In this document: one piece after another, positions 1-12,429 of the stretch | How positions within the stretch are numbered: position 1 is the first letter of the stretch | Layout: each line of letters begins with the position of its first letter | Source: Anaeramoeba flamelloides | Lineage: Eukaryota > Metamonada > Anaeramoebidae | DNA: 64,000 nt | NCBI GenBank assembly: GCA_027625915.1 | Contig: JANTQA010000020.1 | Coordinates: forward strand, 1,798,001 to 1,862,000 | Reading direction: 5' to 3' | The notes under the pieces: model-generated | What the model saw: the letters and a program-made list of their open reading frames with translations, nothing else | What the model was told of the DNA's origin: nothing | Database searches by the model: none | Made by a program: the position numbers and the translations under genes

Positions 1-3000
1 TTGTTTTATATTTTAGATCCGAATTTAAAAAGGCATTTTCTTCTTTACTGAGCTTTGGATCATAATATTTTTCTCCCATTTCTTGATCCATTTCTTTATT
101 CATTTCCTCTTCTCTTTCTCTTTCTTTCACCCTATCTAGTCCCTCGTCTGAGTAGACACCACCATCCTCTCTATTTTGTTCTGTTTCGTTATCATAATAT
201 GCTTCTTCTTCTCTTAGTTTCTTTCGGAGCTCTTCATTGTCAGATGAAAAATCACTATCGGAATCAAATGCACCAAAGATACTAATAATTTCTTTTCTTT
301 GATAATCTGAAATTTTCGTTAAAAATGAATTTATTTCTGAATTTTCTTGTCCACCTAATGTAATTTTATCATTCTCTAAACTTGATAAATTGCTGTTACC
401 TTTCTGGGTTTTGTTACCAATTGTTTTTCTTTTTTGAGTCAAGTTTGTTGTTTTATTTGGATTGGATGAATCTACAACAAAAGACGAAAACTCGTCTATT
501 ATTTAAAGGGTTTTTTTTTGTTTTTGTATGGATAATTAAAAAAAATAGAAAAAGTTTATTTTAGTTTTTGTTGATTATTTTTATTTTTTTTGTATTTTTT
601 TTTTTTTGTATTTTTTTTTTTTTGTATTTTTTTTTTTTGTATTTTTTTTTTTATTAAAAGAATTCATTAAAATTGATATTATTTATGAAAACTCTTCTCA
701 TTGGCATATTTAAAGATACTGAATTTGGGTTTTTTTGATAGTTTATATTAAACTAAAATAATAGCTCATTTTTAATTCAAAATGAAATATAACTGAATTT
801 TTATTTTGAACACTGACTAACTTATTTCCTTCGTGTTATTTAAAAATATTTTAACAAAAAAATTAAAAACTTATGATCAATCAAAAGAGTTTTTGAAAGC
901 ACCAACAAATTGGAAATTTGCCACATTGTTATTTTAAATCATTTAAAAAAGAAAAGGTTTCTAACCAGTGCCATTTTCAAAAAGTGTGGCATAAAATTTT
1001 CAAAAGTATATGAAAAACAGTTTAAAAAACTTCAATAGAATTAAATTTTCGTGACTTTATTAAAAAGTTTTTTGGTACAAATTTTTTAAAACAACTTAAA
1101 GCAAAACTTTTGTAAAATTTTTTTCTATTCTTTAATTGATCTTACTTTTCTTTTTTGCTGAATGTTTTTCGAATTAAAAAGCAAGTTTCATTTTTTTTTA
1201 CTATTTCGCTTTTTTTTTTTGTTACACTTTTTTTTTGACAATAGTCATACAAAAATAAAAATCTCATTATTTCATAAATCCGAGAAAGATTCGTAAAGAT
1301 CTTAAAAATATATACTCTTTATAAAGATTGTGATTGGATTTTTATTAATCTTGAAGATTTCAAAATCTTTTTTAGTTTTCAATTTTAAATAAAATCAATT
1401 GTTAATGTCAAAAATTGTTTTTTTTTAGTATTTGAAGATTAGTTTCTGTATCACTACAAAAGGTATTTGAAGATCTTTCAAATAATTTTTGTTTAATGGA
1501 CTAGTAAACTAAGAAAAAATCACTCTAGTAAATTGAATAACAAATTCAAAAAATTATATTACCGTATCTTGAAATTAAAATACAGAGTAAAAATCTGATT
1601 TCTAGAATACCTGACTTACTTTAAATGTTAGTTTCAGGAATGAATTATTGTTTTTAAAAGTTTAATCCATTTTTTTCTCATTTTGAAAAAATGAAAAAAT
1701 CAACATATTTCAAAATTTTTCAAAAAAATTTATTTTTCTTTAATTTGAAGAATAAAAAGTTCTTATTTTCTTGTGAGAATGTATGCAAAAATATTCTTTA
1801 AAAATAAAACCACTAAGTTTTGAAATAGCCCAGTATAAAAAATCTACTTCCTTTCAAACCAAATTACAATGATTATTTTAAAACTTTAAAAAAATATAAT
1901 TTCTTTATTCGGATACAATTCAAACTCATTTTTCTTTTTGTTTTAACAAAAAATCTGAGAAAAAAACAATCAAACCATTAAATTGAATTTTCTTACACAA
2001 TACTTTTTTAAAACCTGAAAAATTTAACTTAGAACCGAAAGAAATGTTTTTTAATTTGATTTTTTCCATTTAATAATTCATATCCCAATCTTAATTTTTT
2101 TCGGTGAATTGGTAATAATCCAATGGTTAAATTTATCAATAGCCTTTACAATTATTTCTCAATTTTTTTAAATATTACCAAACAATTAAATTTATTTCCA
2201 ATTAATAATTATAATAAAAAAACAATTTGAAATATTATCAAATAACTTATTTTAATAATAACAGTCCATTATTTATACTTTGGATAATTGAAAAAAAATT
2301 ATTACTTGTTCTTCTAAATTTCAAGAAATTTAATAAATTATTGAAAATAAAATAAAATGATCAATTTTTTTGCAAAAATTATTGAAAATTAAACAAAAGA
2401 TCAATTTTTTCTGGATCTTCAATTATTAGGTATTTGATTTATTGGATTTATTGTTCAGAGTTAAATGTTTAAAAAACACTTTATTTGTTAAAGATAGAAT
2501 TTTGAAATGAATGAATTCATAACTTCTAATTCAAAGAGTGAATGAACACAGCCATTAGAAGCATTTTAAACTTGATTCAGTTTTCTTAAAAAAAATCAAT
2601 TTTTATTTTTTTTCCGATCTGAATTGAATAGTGATACCATTTTGAAATCTTTTTTTTTCTCAAATGCAAGATATTGAAATTCCAAGTTTTTCTTTGCTTT
2701 GTTGTTTAGGGTTTAGTTTTAAAAAAACACTGAATCTGTTTAAGATAGAATTTTGAAATGACTAAAGCCATAACTTCTAATCCAAAGAGTGAATAAAAAC
2801 AGCCATTAGAAGGATTTTAAACTTAATTTAGTTTTATAAAATAGAACTGGAGATTCAAGAAATATTTGGTTTATTTTTTTTTGGATTTTTAAAATAAGAT
2901 TAAATTTTCAATATTGTGTGTTCATATAAACTCTCAGAAATTATTAAAAAGGAGAGTTGATCTAAACTATTTTTCAAACAAATGGGCACACCTCTCAAAT

Positions 3001-5085
3001 CATCAACACCATCGAATTTGACTGTTTATAAGACTATTACTTATTGATGATTTTCATTTTAATTATTCATTTTTTCATTTTTTTTTTTATTTATGGATTT
3101 GAACAGTTGGAAAATGAAAAAAGCAAGATAAGAAGAACCCAATTTGGAAATAATCTACCAGTCTATAAATGGAAACGGTTTAAGTTTGATTTTGAATGAG
3201 CTAGATATATGAATTAAGAAAGTCCATTATTGGATTGATGCATGTAACAAAGAAAAGAGAAAATATTGAAAAAAACACCCCAACAAAATTCCAGATGAAT
3301 TGTGACTTTATCTGAAAATGAGACTTTAAAGAACAAAAGTTTGACGTGTAAAAAATTATCAATAAAAGGTCTAGAACTTTTTCTCAATTCAACTTGTTCA
3401 AAGGTTTTTATTGATTTTATAATTTTTTTTTTTTACAATTTCCAAAACGAGATTTCTCATTTCAAATAAAAGGACACACCAATTTTTAAAATATTGAATT
3501 TTAATTTTTATTGTTTGGTTTTAATGAGTTTTAAAGATTCGTTTGAGTGTTTTTTTTTGTTTTTTAGGGTTTCTTATCTTTTAGAATGATACTACAATTA
3601 ATTTGATTCAATTATGAATAATTCTAGAAAATTTTTGTGCCCTTTGATTTGAAAAAGAGTTTAGAATAACAAAAGTGTTTTGTTAATTTTTCTTTTTCAT
3701 TTTCAAAACCGAAAAATTGAAATTGAAAAGGGATCTAGATCTTATTACTGAAAAAATTAATTGTAAAAAATGAATTCTTTTAAAAAATGATAATTCATTT
3801 CTCAAAAATTGATAAAGTAGTTTGTTTATCAAGTTCAATTGAGCCTTTGTGAAAATAAGTGTTCTATCATTTTTGAGAATAATAAATAAATAAGAGTTAC
3901 TAACCCCTTTAAGAATTTCTATTCAATTTTGAATAATTATAAGACATTTTCTTTAAATTTGCCTTAAAATCTTTACAAGCAAAATATGAAGGCTAATGAT
4001 TTAAAAATTGGAAAATTTTGAATGGCATTATTTTGAAATTTTGAAAAGTTCCATTGATAAAAAATTCAGTTCAAAGATCTTTATACAAAGAGAGACTTTT
4101 TAGTGGAATGCCCCTTAGTCTATTCGTTGATTGTCTTTGCTTAATTTTGAAAAAATTGTAACTTCAAAATAATGGGTTATTTGGTGGAGGAATTGAAAAA
4201 TTTTGGATTTGAAAAGTAGTTAAATATAATTTGTCTCGAGTTTTTTCGTTTTTTTGATTGGTGGTTAGTTGCTTTAATTTTTTTTTTTTTTGGAAAAAAA
4301 ATCAAAGACAACCAAAGTATTTAGCTTTACTTGTAATTTAGAAAAGTTTCTTCTTTTTGGGTTTCATAAAGCCCAATGATTAATAAAAAAAATTTCTTTA
4401 TGGGGTAGCCTTTAGGAAAAGTTTTTTTTGTTTTTGAGAGTTTCTGAATTTGTTTGTTTTTTTTTTTTTTTTTTTTTTTTGAATGTTGTTGTTGAACTTA
4501 TTTTTTTGTGTAAAAATAAGAATCAAAAAATCGTTACCTTCAGAGCTAAACTCATCTTCCTCTTCATCTAAAAAGGTGTCTTGGTTTTGCCTTTGTTCTG
4601 TAGAATTTATAGGATTTTGAGAAGTATTCCCATCAATTTTTTTTTCAGAAGTTTGGGTTATTTGTTGTTCGGATTCAACTCTTTCGTCCTCATCAACGTC
4701 ACCAAACAATTGGTTTTCAAGTAATTGACTTGCGTCTTTGAGAGAGTCTGTTTTTCCAACTAAAGATTCGTTAAGTTTTTTTTTTTTGGAAAGCCTTTCT
4801 AATTGCGGATCAGGTACAAGTGCAAACTCTTCATCAATATTTTGTTCAAGATCTTGTTCTTCATTTGTTTTATTGCTATCCTTTTCTTTGTTATTTTCAT
4901 TTTCTTTTTCATTAGTGTTGTTATCGACTATTTTTTATTTGTTGGTTTTTTTTATTTGTTTGTGCAAGAAGTAAGAGATGAATGATTTTTTGTTTTCTCA
5001 AATTTTTTTTAAAAAGATAAAAAGGTTGTGAATTACTTTCGTCATTGTCTGAGTCACTTTCGTCAAATATTCTTTTACGCGACAT
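1..5085 (-). CDS. SPT6: Probable SPT6 elongation factor, N-terminal part (partial)
   Basis: Three exons read on the minus strand: 5085-5037 (starts MSRKRIFDESDSDNDE), 4927-4538 and 495-1, leaving the window before a stop. Both introns are GT-AG (5036-4928, 109 bp; 4537-496, 4042 bp) and phase 1, so the frame holds throughout. The protein is highly acidic and charged, with an order that fits the SPT6 N-terminus: acidic start, a basic KKKK patch, an FGDVDEDE block, a DEFSSFVVD motif resembling the family DDFIVDD, a helix ending SIFGAFDSDSDF resembling EIFGVDFDYDEF, then YYDPKLSKEENAFLNSDLKY resembling the EPSEL...DNEIR region before the conserved core. SPT6 is a histone chaperone travelling with RNA polymerase II. 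The diagnostic core domains lie outside the window, so another acidic nuclear protein is possible. A CAG just before the ATG could be the acceptor of a leader intron. Confidence 0.62.
1575..2945 (+). repeat. Dispersed repeat A, copy 1
   Basis: This stretch aligns by eye in blocks with 39470-40330 plus 41170-41345. Shared blocks include the run around TAAAAATCTGATT, then AATGAATTATTGTTTTT, then TAATCCATTTTTT, and near the end GGTTTATTTTTTTTTG followed by GATTAAATTTTT. Inside it, 2467-2585 and 2716-2835 are two near-identical units about 119 bp long. No protein or terminal repeat was recognised. It is an old repeat of unknown class. Confidence 0.6.
2467..2835 (+). repeat. Direct duplication inside repeat A
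   Basis: Units 2467-2585 and 2716-2835 share the run GATAGAATTTTGAAATGA, then ATAACTTCTAATYCAAAGAG, then ACAGCCATTAGAAG and ATTTTAAACTTRATT. They are separated by about 130 bp of other sequence. A degenerate third relative may sit near 40225-40310. Confidence 0.75.
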
Positions 5086-5989
5086 TCTGAAAAATGAAAG
5101 AAAATAAAACAAAAAAATAACCAAACTTTTGAATCATAATCCCTCAAATCAAATTTTTGAATTTTTGTTTGTAATTTAAAATCAACAAGAGGGGGGAAAG
5201 AAATGTCAAATATGAAAAGAGAGTCTGAGTAACAGAATTTTTTTTTTTTTCAAATGCGTTAAAGTTTCTTTCAGAAAGTTCATTGAGAGAATTTAAAAAA
5301 GAGAAACCGGACATTGAAGTGGTGGTAATTTACAAAGAGTTTAATGTTGAACATCAAAAATTCAAATTTTTTGATTTATCTGGGTGTGATTTCGATTTTG
5401 TGATAATACCATTCCAAACTCGAGTGGAATTCAATAAGACTCTTTTTTTTTTCAAGTAAAACCATCATTAGACATTACAAAGAAAAAATAATATCATGAC
5501 ATTTAATAATCTTTTTGCAGACTTAATAAACAAGAGGATTCTTATTAAAAATGTGTTTCTACTTTTTTCCAGAAAGTGTACACATTAAATGATCAAAGAA
5601 AACAACAATAAACAATGAGACAATAGAGATTGATAACTTTAATATCAACTATTACAAAAGAAATTCTAAAAATTAGCTATCAAAAGGAAAAGTTGTCTCT
5701 AAAACAGAGATCTTTTTTTGTAAAAATTTTTGTAACAAAAGATAAAATCTAACTACTACTGAACCGAATAATTATAAATGGTTTCTTATTAGAGTGTATT
5801 TGAAAAATTTCATCCTTCTTGGGGATAAATATAGTTTAAAAGCAAATATGTGAACAAAAATAAGAACCCAAACCCCAACAACTTGGGTAAACTTAATTTT
5901 TGTAATTAGATTATTTTTTTAAATAAAACAATTATCTAAGGTTTACTACCTTCTTTCAAAATGAAATCACGTTTTTATCTTTTAGAATT

Positions 5990-6400
5990 TGGAACTGTTA
6001 ATAAAGTAATTTTCTTGAAATCATTTCAAAAAGAACAAAAGTTTGGGAAAAAAAGATCAACACTGTTTTTAAGAGGGAATCATAATAGAAAGGGAAAAAG
6101 AAAAGTAAAACCAATTCATAGAATAAGCAAATTAACTTTAAAGAATAAATTTTTATATTATTTTAAATCAATCCAATAAAAACAATTTAAACAAACTTAA
6201 TTATTGAAATCCTGAGTGGTTTTGGAGATTCTCAAAAATCATCAATTTTTTCAACAAATTTTTAATGATATAAACACCAAAGAAACCCCCCCATACAAAA
6301 GGACAGTAATATAAAAAAAGTTATTGTATTGGATTCTCATTTTGTTATATATCATTTATTTTTTCTTTTCTTAAATGATCTTACTTTGGATTTTCAGGTT
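5990..6400 (+). repeat. Dispersed repeat D, copy 1
   Basis: Aligned by eye with 31945-32345. Shared runs are AGTGGTTTTGGAGAT, then CTCAAAAAT, then TTTTTTCAACAAATTTTTAA, and TCATTTATTTTTTCTTTT followed by AAATGATCTT. The open frame 5961-6179 lies mostly inside this repeat and is probably not a gene. Confidence 0.7.
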
Positions 6401-7541
6401 ATATTCAGGTTCCCTATTAAAAATACTGTTGATCTTTTTTACAGTATCACTTTTTTTTTCCAAATGCTAAATTCGTTCCTATGCATCATGAAATTATTCC
6501 CTTTCAAATATAATATGGAAGAAAACCCTTGGCATAAAAATAAGACCATTCTTCATAATTAATTGTTAAAATAATGAAAGTTTAAAATCAAATCCTTTGT
6601 ATGATTAAACAAATTTGTTTTAAACTGGTTAATATACCTACCCAAAGTATACCATTCTTAAAATAAAATCTACCCAACCAAATAGATTTCATTTTATCTA
6701 ATTAGCAGATTTATTTTTTTTTACATTATTTTAAGAATATTATCTTCCAATCTAATTAATAATTAAATTAATTCATTAATTAGATAGATATTATTGATTG
6801 CTATACCCAATATAAAATTTTAATTTTGAATAATTTGATATCCAATTTGATCAACATTTCAAAAAAATATTATTCTATTTGATTCTTTTTAAATAAACCA
6901 GAATAAGTTTAAAAGATTAAGAAAACCCTAATACGTTAAGAATACTTTTTATACAAACTATCTTTTAATTTTTTTTAATAGCCTGTAATTTTTTTTTTTA
7001 AAATCAAACTTTACATTCAGGGCTAATCACATACACCATCACTTTATCAACAAACTTTGTATTTCGAATATAATTTAAATGATTTGAAAAATAATTATCA
7101 AAATTTTGTTCTTGACGTAATTGAGCATTTACAAATTTCCTAATTAAAGTACACCCTAATTGTTTAAAATAACTTATAATTAAGTTAATGTATCTTTAAC
7201 TTTTATTTTATTCTATAAAATGATTAAAAACTATACTAGAGTTATTGGGGATAATATTTTATAAATCTAAACATATAAACTCAATTTCATAATAAATGTC
7301 CCAATTTTTTATTTTAATTTTTTTTTTTTTATTTTTTATTGTTTTATTTTTAAACAAAAAACAAATATTTCTAGTGTATAGAAATGAATATTAAAATAGT
7401 AATTTTTTTATTAAAATAGATAAATTTTATTTATAAAAATATTTATTTACAAAATTTGATTTTTAATGGGTAAATAATTGTTTAAGGGAGTTAATATTTA
7501 ATCATATGATTCTTATCCCATGAGATCTAAAAATAAACACC

Positions 7542-7737
7542 ATTTCAAAAATTGTGACTCGCCTGAAATAATAAATTGAAAAAAAATCTACCCTTAGTAT
7601 TAAATAACAAAAAATAATTAAATCTCATTTGAATTTCACTTTCAAATCATCCTAAATATATAAAAATCAGAATTATTAGGAATTAAAAAAAAATAAAACT
7701 AAAAACAAAAAAAAAGGTGAGTCATAATTTTGGAAAT
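7542..7737. mobile_element. Small inverted-repeat element (MITE-like)
   Basis: Left end ATTTCAAAAATTGTGACTCGCC (7542-7563) and the reverse complement of the right end at 7716-7737 (reading ATTTCCAAAATTATGACTCACC) match at most positions over 22 bp. The inside is non-coding and AT-rich. A related end-like motif occurs near 17665-17685. No target duplication could be assigned, so the class is unknown. Confidence 0.5.
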
Positions 7738-8779
7738 GAGCATTACCTATTTTTTATTACTGAACTTTCACTGAAAAAAAGTTAACAACAAGATATTTTA
7801 CATATAATTAAATCCATTTTAAAAGACATTGCATTGTTGAAAATTTCTGGCGATTATTGGTCTTTTTGAAGATTTTTTTTTTCCACATGATCTTTTGCAA
7901 AAAAACAAACTAAAACTCAAAAAAAAAAAAAAAAAAGAAACAAAAATTTGAAAAAGAAAAATTTTCAAAAAAAAGAAAAAAAAAAAAACAAAAATTTACA
8001 ACAGTAGAAAAAATTATTCTGATTCAAAAATTTGAAAATATTTTTTTTTGATAATAATACAGAGATAAACCCTCAAAAAAACTTCCATTAACATTTTAAA
8101 GTGAGTCAATATTTTGTAAAAATAGTTTATATTTCATATTTATGTATTTCTGTTAGCTAAGAATTGAAAAAAATTGGGACACAAGAACAATGTATCAACA
8201 CTTTGAAATCAAAAAAATTACTAATTGATTTAAAAATATAATTAAAAACCATCTCAGATAAACAATTAATCTTTTTTTTACCATATTAAAAACACAATAT
8301 AAGTGAAAATTCTTTCACAAATTAAAAAAAAAAAATAAATGATTAAATTGTAATAAATGTGAACAAATTGCTATTAAAATGTTTCAAAATAATTAGTATA
8401 TAAATAATGAATACATTTAGAAGAAAATAATATATACAATGTTGTGAGGATAATTGATAACACCCAATAGAATTTATCTTTCTAAATTAGATCACATTTT
8501 CAATCAAACCATATCCGAATAAAAACGGTTTAATTTTTTAAATATAATTATAAAAAAGAATAAAATTTATAAACAAAACGAATCATAGTAATGATGATTA
8601 TAATAATTATACAATATATTATTTACATTATTCAATTTTTACAAGAACAATTATAAGAATAAAAACAAAATATAAAAATAAACTTAGATAATTATTTGAA
8701 TTGAGCTTTTTTACTAACATTTAAATCGTTTTTAATTTGTTTATTTCAATATTTATACTTAAATTAATTAGTGAAATAC

Positions 8780-9560
8780 CCATTACTAGCACGAATTTAA
8801 GAGTTTTTCTAGTTAACATTTTATTGAACAAGTTCTCCCTTCCTTACCATTGATTTAATTCTCATCTCGGTTATTATTAAAAATACAATTTTATTTGGTT
8901 ATAAAATTAATCTGAGCAACTGGTATTCCTGTACAAAAGTTTTATAATTATATTTTTTTAAATCAATATTTTAGGTTCATTATTTTTAGTTAATAATGAA
9001 TTTCGCAAATCAATATCATACGCTAAATATTCTTGAAACTTTAACTGGTGTATGTATAATTTATCTTTATCTCTATAAATATTAGAAGATTTATTTAAAG
9101 TTATGCCACAACCAATATCACATAATTCTTTATTGTTATTAAAAATAACAAATCAATTTTTTCGCTTTTCGAAGAGTTTTAATATATTGCCTTACATTTC
9201 TTTAGTGTTGCAATACTGTTAGTGGGGTTTTTATATATTGAATATTTTATTTATGTTTTTAAAATATTTGTGCAAAGAAGAGTATTATTCTATTTTCATA
9301 TAACTTCTGATCATATTTTTTCTGATTTGAGCGTAGGTATAATATTAGCTAATGATATAGATGACACCTTGGAACAAGTTAAAAAAATCATGGATTTTAT
9401 TTAAAATATGGATTATAGACTTTTGTCCTACACCATTTTGATATCTGTACTTTTTTTTTTCTTTTAAACAGGAATTCCTAATACCAATTAGTTTTACTTT
9501 CTTTAAAATATATATTAAAGATATTGAAATTTGAATAAAAAAAAGGAAAAAATATATCAT
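8780..9560 (-). pseudogene. Decayed coding-like stretch, family unknown
   Basis: Several minus-strand segments read like ordinary protein, unlike the surrounding AT-rich DNA. One, around 9145-8975, contains NNNKELCDIGCGITLN and LKFQEYLAYDIDLRN. Another, near 9510-9350, contains KSIIHILNKIHDFFNLF. They do not form one intact reading frame as the sequence stands. I do not recognise the family. It could be an old gene, a relic of a transposable element, or exons of a spliced gene whose limits I cannot place. Confidence 0.25.
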
Positions 9561-10432
9561 TTTCATTTACCTTTATCTCTTTTTAATTTCAAATAGAGTT
9601 TTCCAAGAAATAGAAGTAATTTCTGCTCTCTATTTTATCTGGTTGTCCTCTTTTTTTGATTCAATATAAGGGTCAAAAAAACAACTCTAAATGAAAAAAT
9701 TTTTCAGAAAAGAAAAATGGAAAAAAAAAAGATAATGGTCATAATTTCATTCAATTTAAATTTCAAAAATCGGTATAAAAGAATTTAGGGTAATAATTCG
9801 AATTTTTTTGCTTAGATCCGAGAGTATATAATCTAAAGTTTGAAAGGAAACAAACTACACTGTTAAAAAACGTCTGATAAGTATAAATATCAAATACCTA
9901 TCAATAAGATTTTTTTGTGACTTGCTATTTTGACGTAAAAAAAAAATAGATTCTTTTTAAAAGTTTAATCATCAACACCAAACTTAAAGAAAATAAATTT
10001 GTTTGTAAGTGTGTATTTTTTGTGCATTTGGATCTTGAATTATTTCTGAATTTGTTCTAAAATTTTTCATTTGATACTTATAAATTCAAGAATTGAAAAG
10101 CTATGAAACAAGAAGGTAAATATCTTTTCAAAGTATAATATTATAATTCAAAATATGTAACAAACTCCCCAAGTATTTGTTTCTGCCCTTAAGTGAATTA
10201 AATAATCACTGAAAGAAATCATTTACTGTTGTGGACATACAAAAATAATTTTTGACAAATTTCTAATCTTTAGAACACAACCGTGAGAACAAATCTCCAC
10301 AACAAATCAGGGAACAACAAAAAGTATTTTATTTTTCCATTAATTTTTCCTCAAATTTTTTTTTTGATTTTTTGTCATCCATCAAAATTAAAAATTTGTC
10401 TATCTCTCAAAAAGAAACCCCCCACAAACTTA

Positions 10433-11905
10433 ATGAGCGAAAAATCAAAATACGATGGACTTGATCGAAAAGGGCGCGTTCAAAATAGAAAACGATCACC
10501 GACTAAAAGGCGTTCTAAGAGTAGCACTGCACGCATTCGGCAAGCCCTTTTAGAAACGAGAGGAAGCGATCTGAGTTCTGGAGGCAGCTTCAAAAAAAAC
10601 AAATTCAAGAAATGGAACAAGAAAAAGAACAAGAAAAAGAACAAGAACAAGAATAATAAAAAACAGCAAGAACAAACCACGAAAAAAACAAGATCAAGAT
10701 CAATGACTCCAAAAACCTTTTTCCATTTAACCAAAAATAAATTGAACAAAAAGGACATCCAAAAGGCTGAGGAAATCATCAAACAAGAACAAAAAGTAAA
10801 AGTCTTTAAGGCTGATCGAAAAAGGCTATTTCAAAAGATTTTGAAGTTAAGCGAAACCAACCAGAAATTGCTTGATCAAAAGAAAGTTGGCAGAGGAGAG
10901 GATCGTAATGAATTATCGATTTTAATTCAAACAGGGAACGAAGAATTTAAAGGGCAAACAATTTTAACAAACCAATTGCGTGATAAGCTTGCAAATTTAA
11001 AAAAAAGGCTTATTGAATATAAGGAAAAGACAGAAATTTTGCATTTCCAAGCAAATTTTAAAGAAGAAAACGAGAAGGAAATAGACAATGAAAAAAAGGC
11101 TGAAAACGAAAAGGGTAAAACTTTTACTGATAGTATAAAGAACAAAGGTAAAATGAAAACTGGCACTGTCATTGGCAGCGGGTGTGATAAGAATAGTGGA
11201 AGTGAAAATGAAAATGAAAATGAAAATGAAAATGAAAATGGAAATGAAAATGGGAATGGAAACGGAAATGATAAAAAAAAAGAAGAAATTAAAGAAATCA
11301 AAATAAAGAAAAGAAAATTTAAATCACAAATTTTAGAAAACCAAAGGTTATATCAGAAAAGAATAAAAAAAATTCAAAAACTTGAAAAAAGAATGGAAAA
11401 AGCGCTCAAGAAGAAAAAAAAAGAGGTAATAAAATTAGGGAAATTACAAAAATTAAATACTTTGCAAAATGAATTAAAAAACAAAATCCAAATAATTAAT
11501 GACATTAGAAGTGATTTGTTATTAAAAAGAGAAGAGTTTAATGAATCAAAAACTTTGCTCTCACAAAAAAAGAAAGAAAATTCCCAAAATAGTGATCTGA
11601 GTCAATTGGTTTCAACTAAAGAACAAATTAAAAAAAAGCAATCTGAGGTTAACCAATTAAATTTAAAAATAAAGGCAATCGACGAACAAAAAAAAGAATT
11701 ATTAAGAAGGATTGACCAAAAAAATAACGAAAAGGTTGAAGAAGATTTAATTAAAATTAAACTTGAATTGAATCAAACATCAGAAACAAATAACCAATTG
11801 AGGGTATTAAAAAATAAATTGATTGCTGCATTATCTGAACAAAAAGAGAATTTGGATGAGGATGCATTTAAATCCGGTATTAGTCACAACTCTGAAGTAA
11901 AATAA
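10433..11905 (+). CDS. Basic coiled-coil protein, function unknown
   Basis: One exon of 490 residues. I chose the ATG at 10433 (MSEKSKYDGLDRKGRVQ) because the in-frame sequence upstream is Phe-rich and looks like leader DNA. Residues 1-50 are basic with a PTKRRSKSSTARIRQALLE segment. About 55-90 is almost pure Lys/Asn/Gln. Residues about 100-240 and 300-470 are long charged helices with heptad-like spacing, so coiled coil is likely. Between them, (GAAAAT)n DNA at 11208-11240 encodes an Glu-Asn repeat. No enzymatic motif, signal peptide or membrane segment is seen. A structural or scaffold role is likely but not shown. The stop is TAA. Confidence 0.7.
   Translation: MSEKSKYDGLDRKGRVQNRKRSPTKRRSKSSTARIRQALLETRGSDLSSGGSFKKNKFKKWNKKKNKKKNKNKNNKKQQEQTTKKTRSRSMTPKTFFHLTKNKLNKKDIQKAEEIIKQEQKVKVFKADRKRLFQKILKLSETNQKLLDQKKVGRGEDRNELSILIQTGNEEFKGQTILTNQLRDKLANLKKRLIEYKEKTEILHFQANFKEENEKEIDNEKKAENEKGKTFTDSIKNKGKMKTGTVIGSGCDKNSGSENENENENENENGNENGNGNGNDKKKEEIKEIKIKKRKFKSQILENQRLYQKRIKKIQKLEKRMEKALKKKKKEVIKLGKLQKLNTLQNELKNKIQIINDIRSDLLLKREEFNESKTLLSQKKKENSQNSDLSQLVSTKEQIKKKQSEVNQLNLKIKAIDEQKKELLRRIDQKNNEKVEEDLIKIKLELNQTSETNNQLRVLKNKLIAALSEQKENLDEDAFKSGISHNSEVK
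11208..11268 (+). repeat. Coding microsatellite (GAAAAT)n
   Basis: Six-base units GAAAAT, partly changed to GGAAAT and GGGAAT, encode alternating Glu-Asn then Gly-Asn inside the coiled-coil gene. Length variation would keep the frame. Confidence 0.85.
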
Positions 11906-12429
11906 TATTTTCCAATATAATTTCTTGATTTATCTTTATATAATTTTAATAACACCAAAAGCAGATTTTGAACAAGGTGAATAATAAAAGTTGAAATTGG
12001 AATATATTTAATCAATGTAATATACTGTACATAATCTATACTTCACTATTTATTCGAGTTAAGCGAAAGTGTAGATTTATTTTAAACATTAAAATTTACA
12101 TTTTAATATAATTGATTTTGAAACGAAATGAACTTTTAATTATTTCAAAGTCAGATACAATCAAGGTTTTAGAGACTCTAACATTTATATATTTTTCCTT
12201 ATGAAAAAAAAAAAAAAAAGAATAAACGTTTTCATTACTTATCATAAATGAATTAGCGATTTTAAGGCACCTTTTTAAATTAAACACGATAATCTTTGAA
12301 TTTTTTTCTATTTTAGAATAAACTTAAAATTATGGTTAATTATAAAACAATATATATATTTATAACTAAACCCCATTCCAAAAATTTGTACATCACAGAA
12401 ATACCCAAATAGGCAAAAAAAACCCCTCA

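Larger units (their letters stand above)
496..4537 (-). other. Giant SPT6 intron (4042 bp)
   Basis: The minus-strand donor is GTAACG at 4537 and the acceptor is AATAG ending at 496; both flanking exons are phase 1 and join to ...EFSSEDEFSS.... The interior has no coding signal that I can see. It holds repeat A copy 1 (about 1575-2945), T-rich runs at 600-660 and about 4456-4480, and diffuse AT-rich sequence. Confidence 0.7.
5086..10432. other. Intergenic region between divergent SPT6 and coiled-coil genes
   Basis: No convincing intact gene is seen. It contains repeat D copy 1 (about 5990-6400), a small inverted-repeat element (7542-7737), A-rich stretches near 7920-7990, and a coding-like but broken minus-strand stretch near 8780-9560. 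The rest is diffuse AT-rich sequence. Promoters for SPT6 and the coiled-coil gene must lie here, but no motif is recognisable. Confidence 0.6.

Noticed and set aside
5961-6179. 72-codon open frame, Lys-rich
   Set aside because: Most of it lies in repeat D, and the other copy (31945-32345) does not keep the frame.
9222-9404. 60-codon plus-strand open frame, briefly considered a reverse transcriptase fragment
   Set aside because: No conserved motif (for example YxDD) is present, and the opposite strand looks more like coding sequence.
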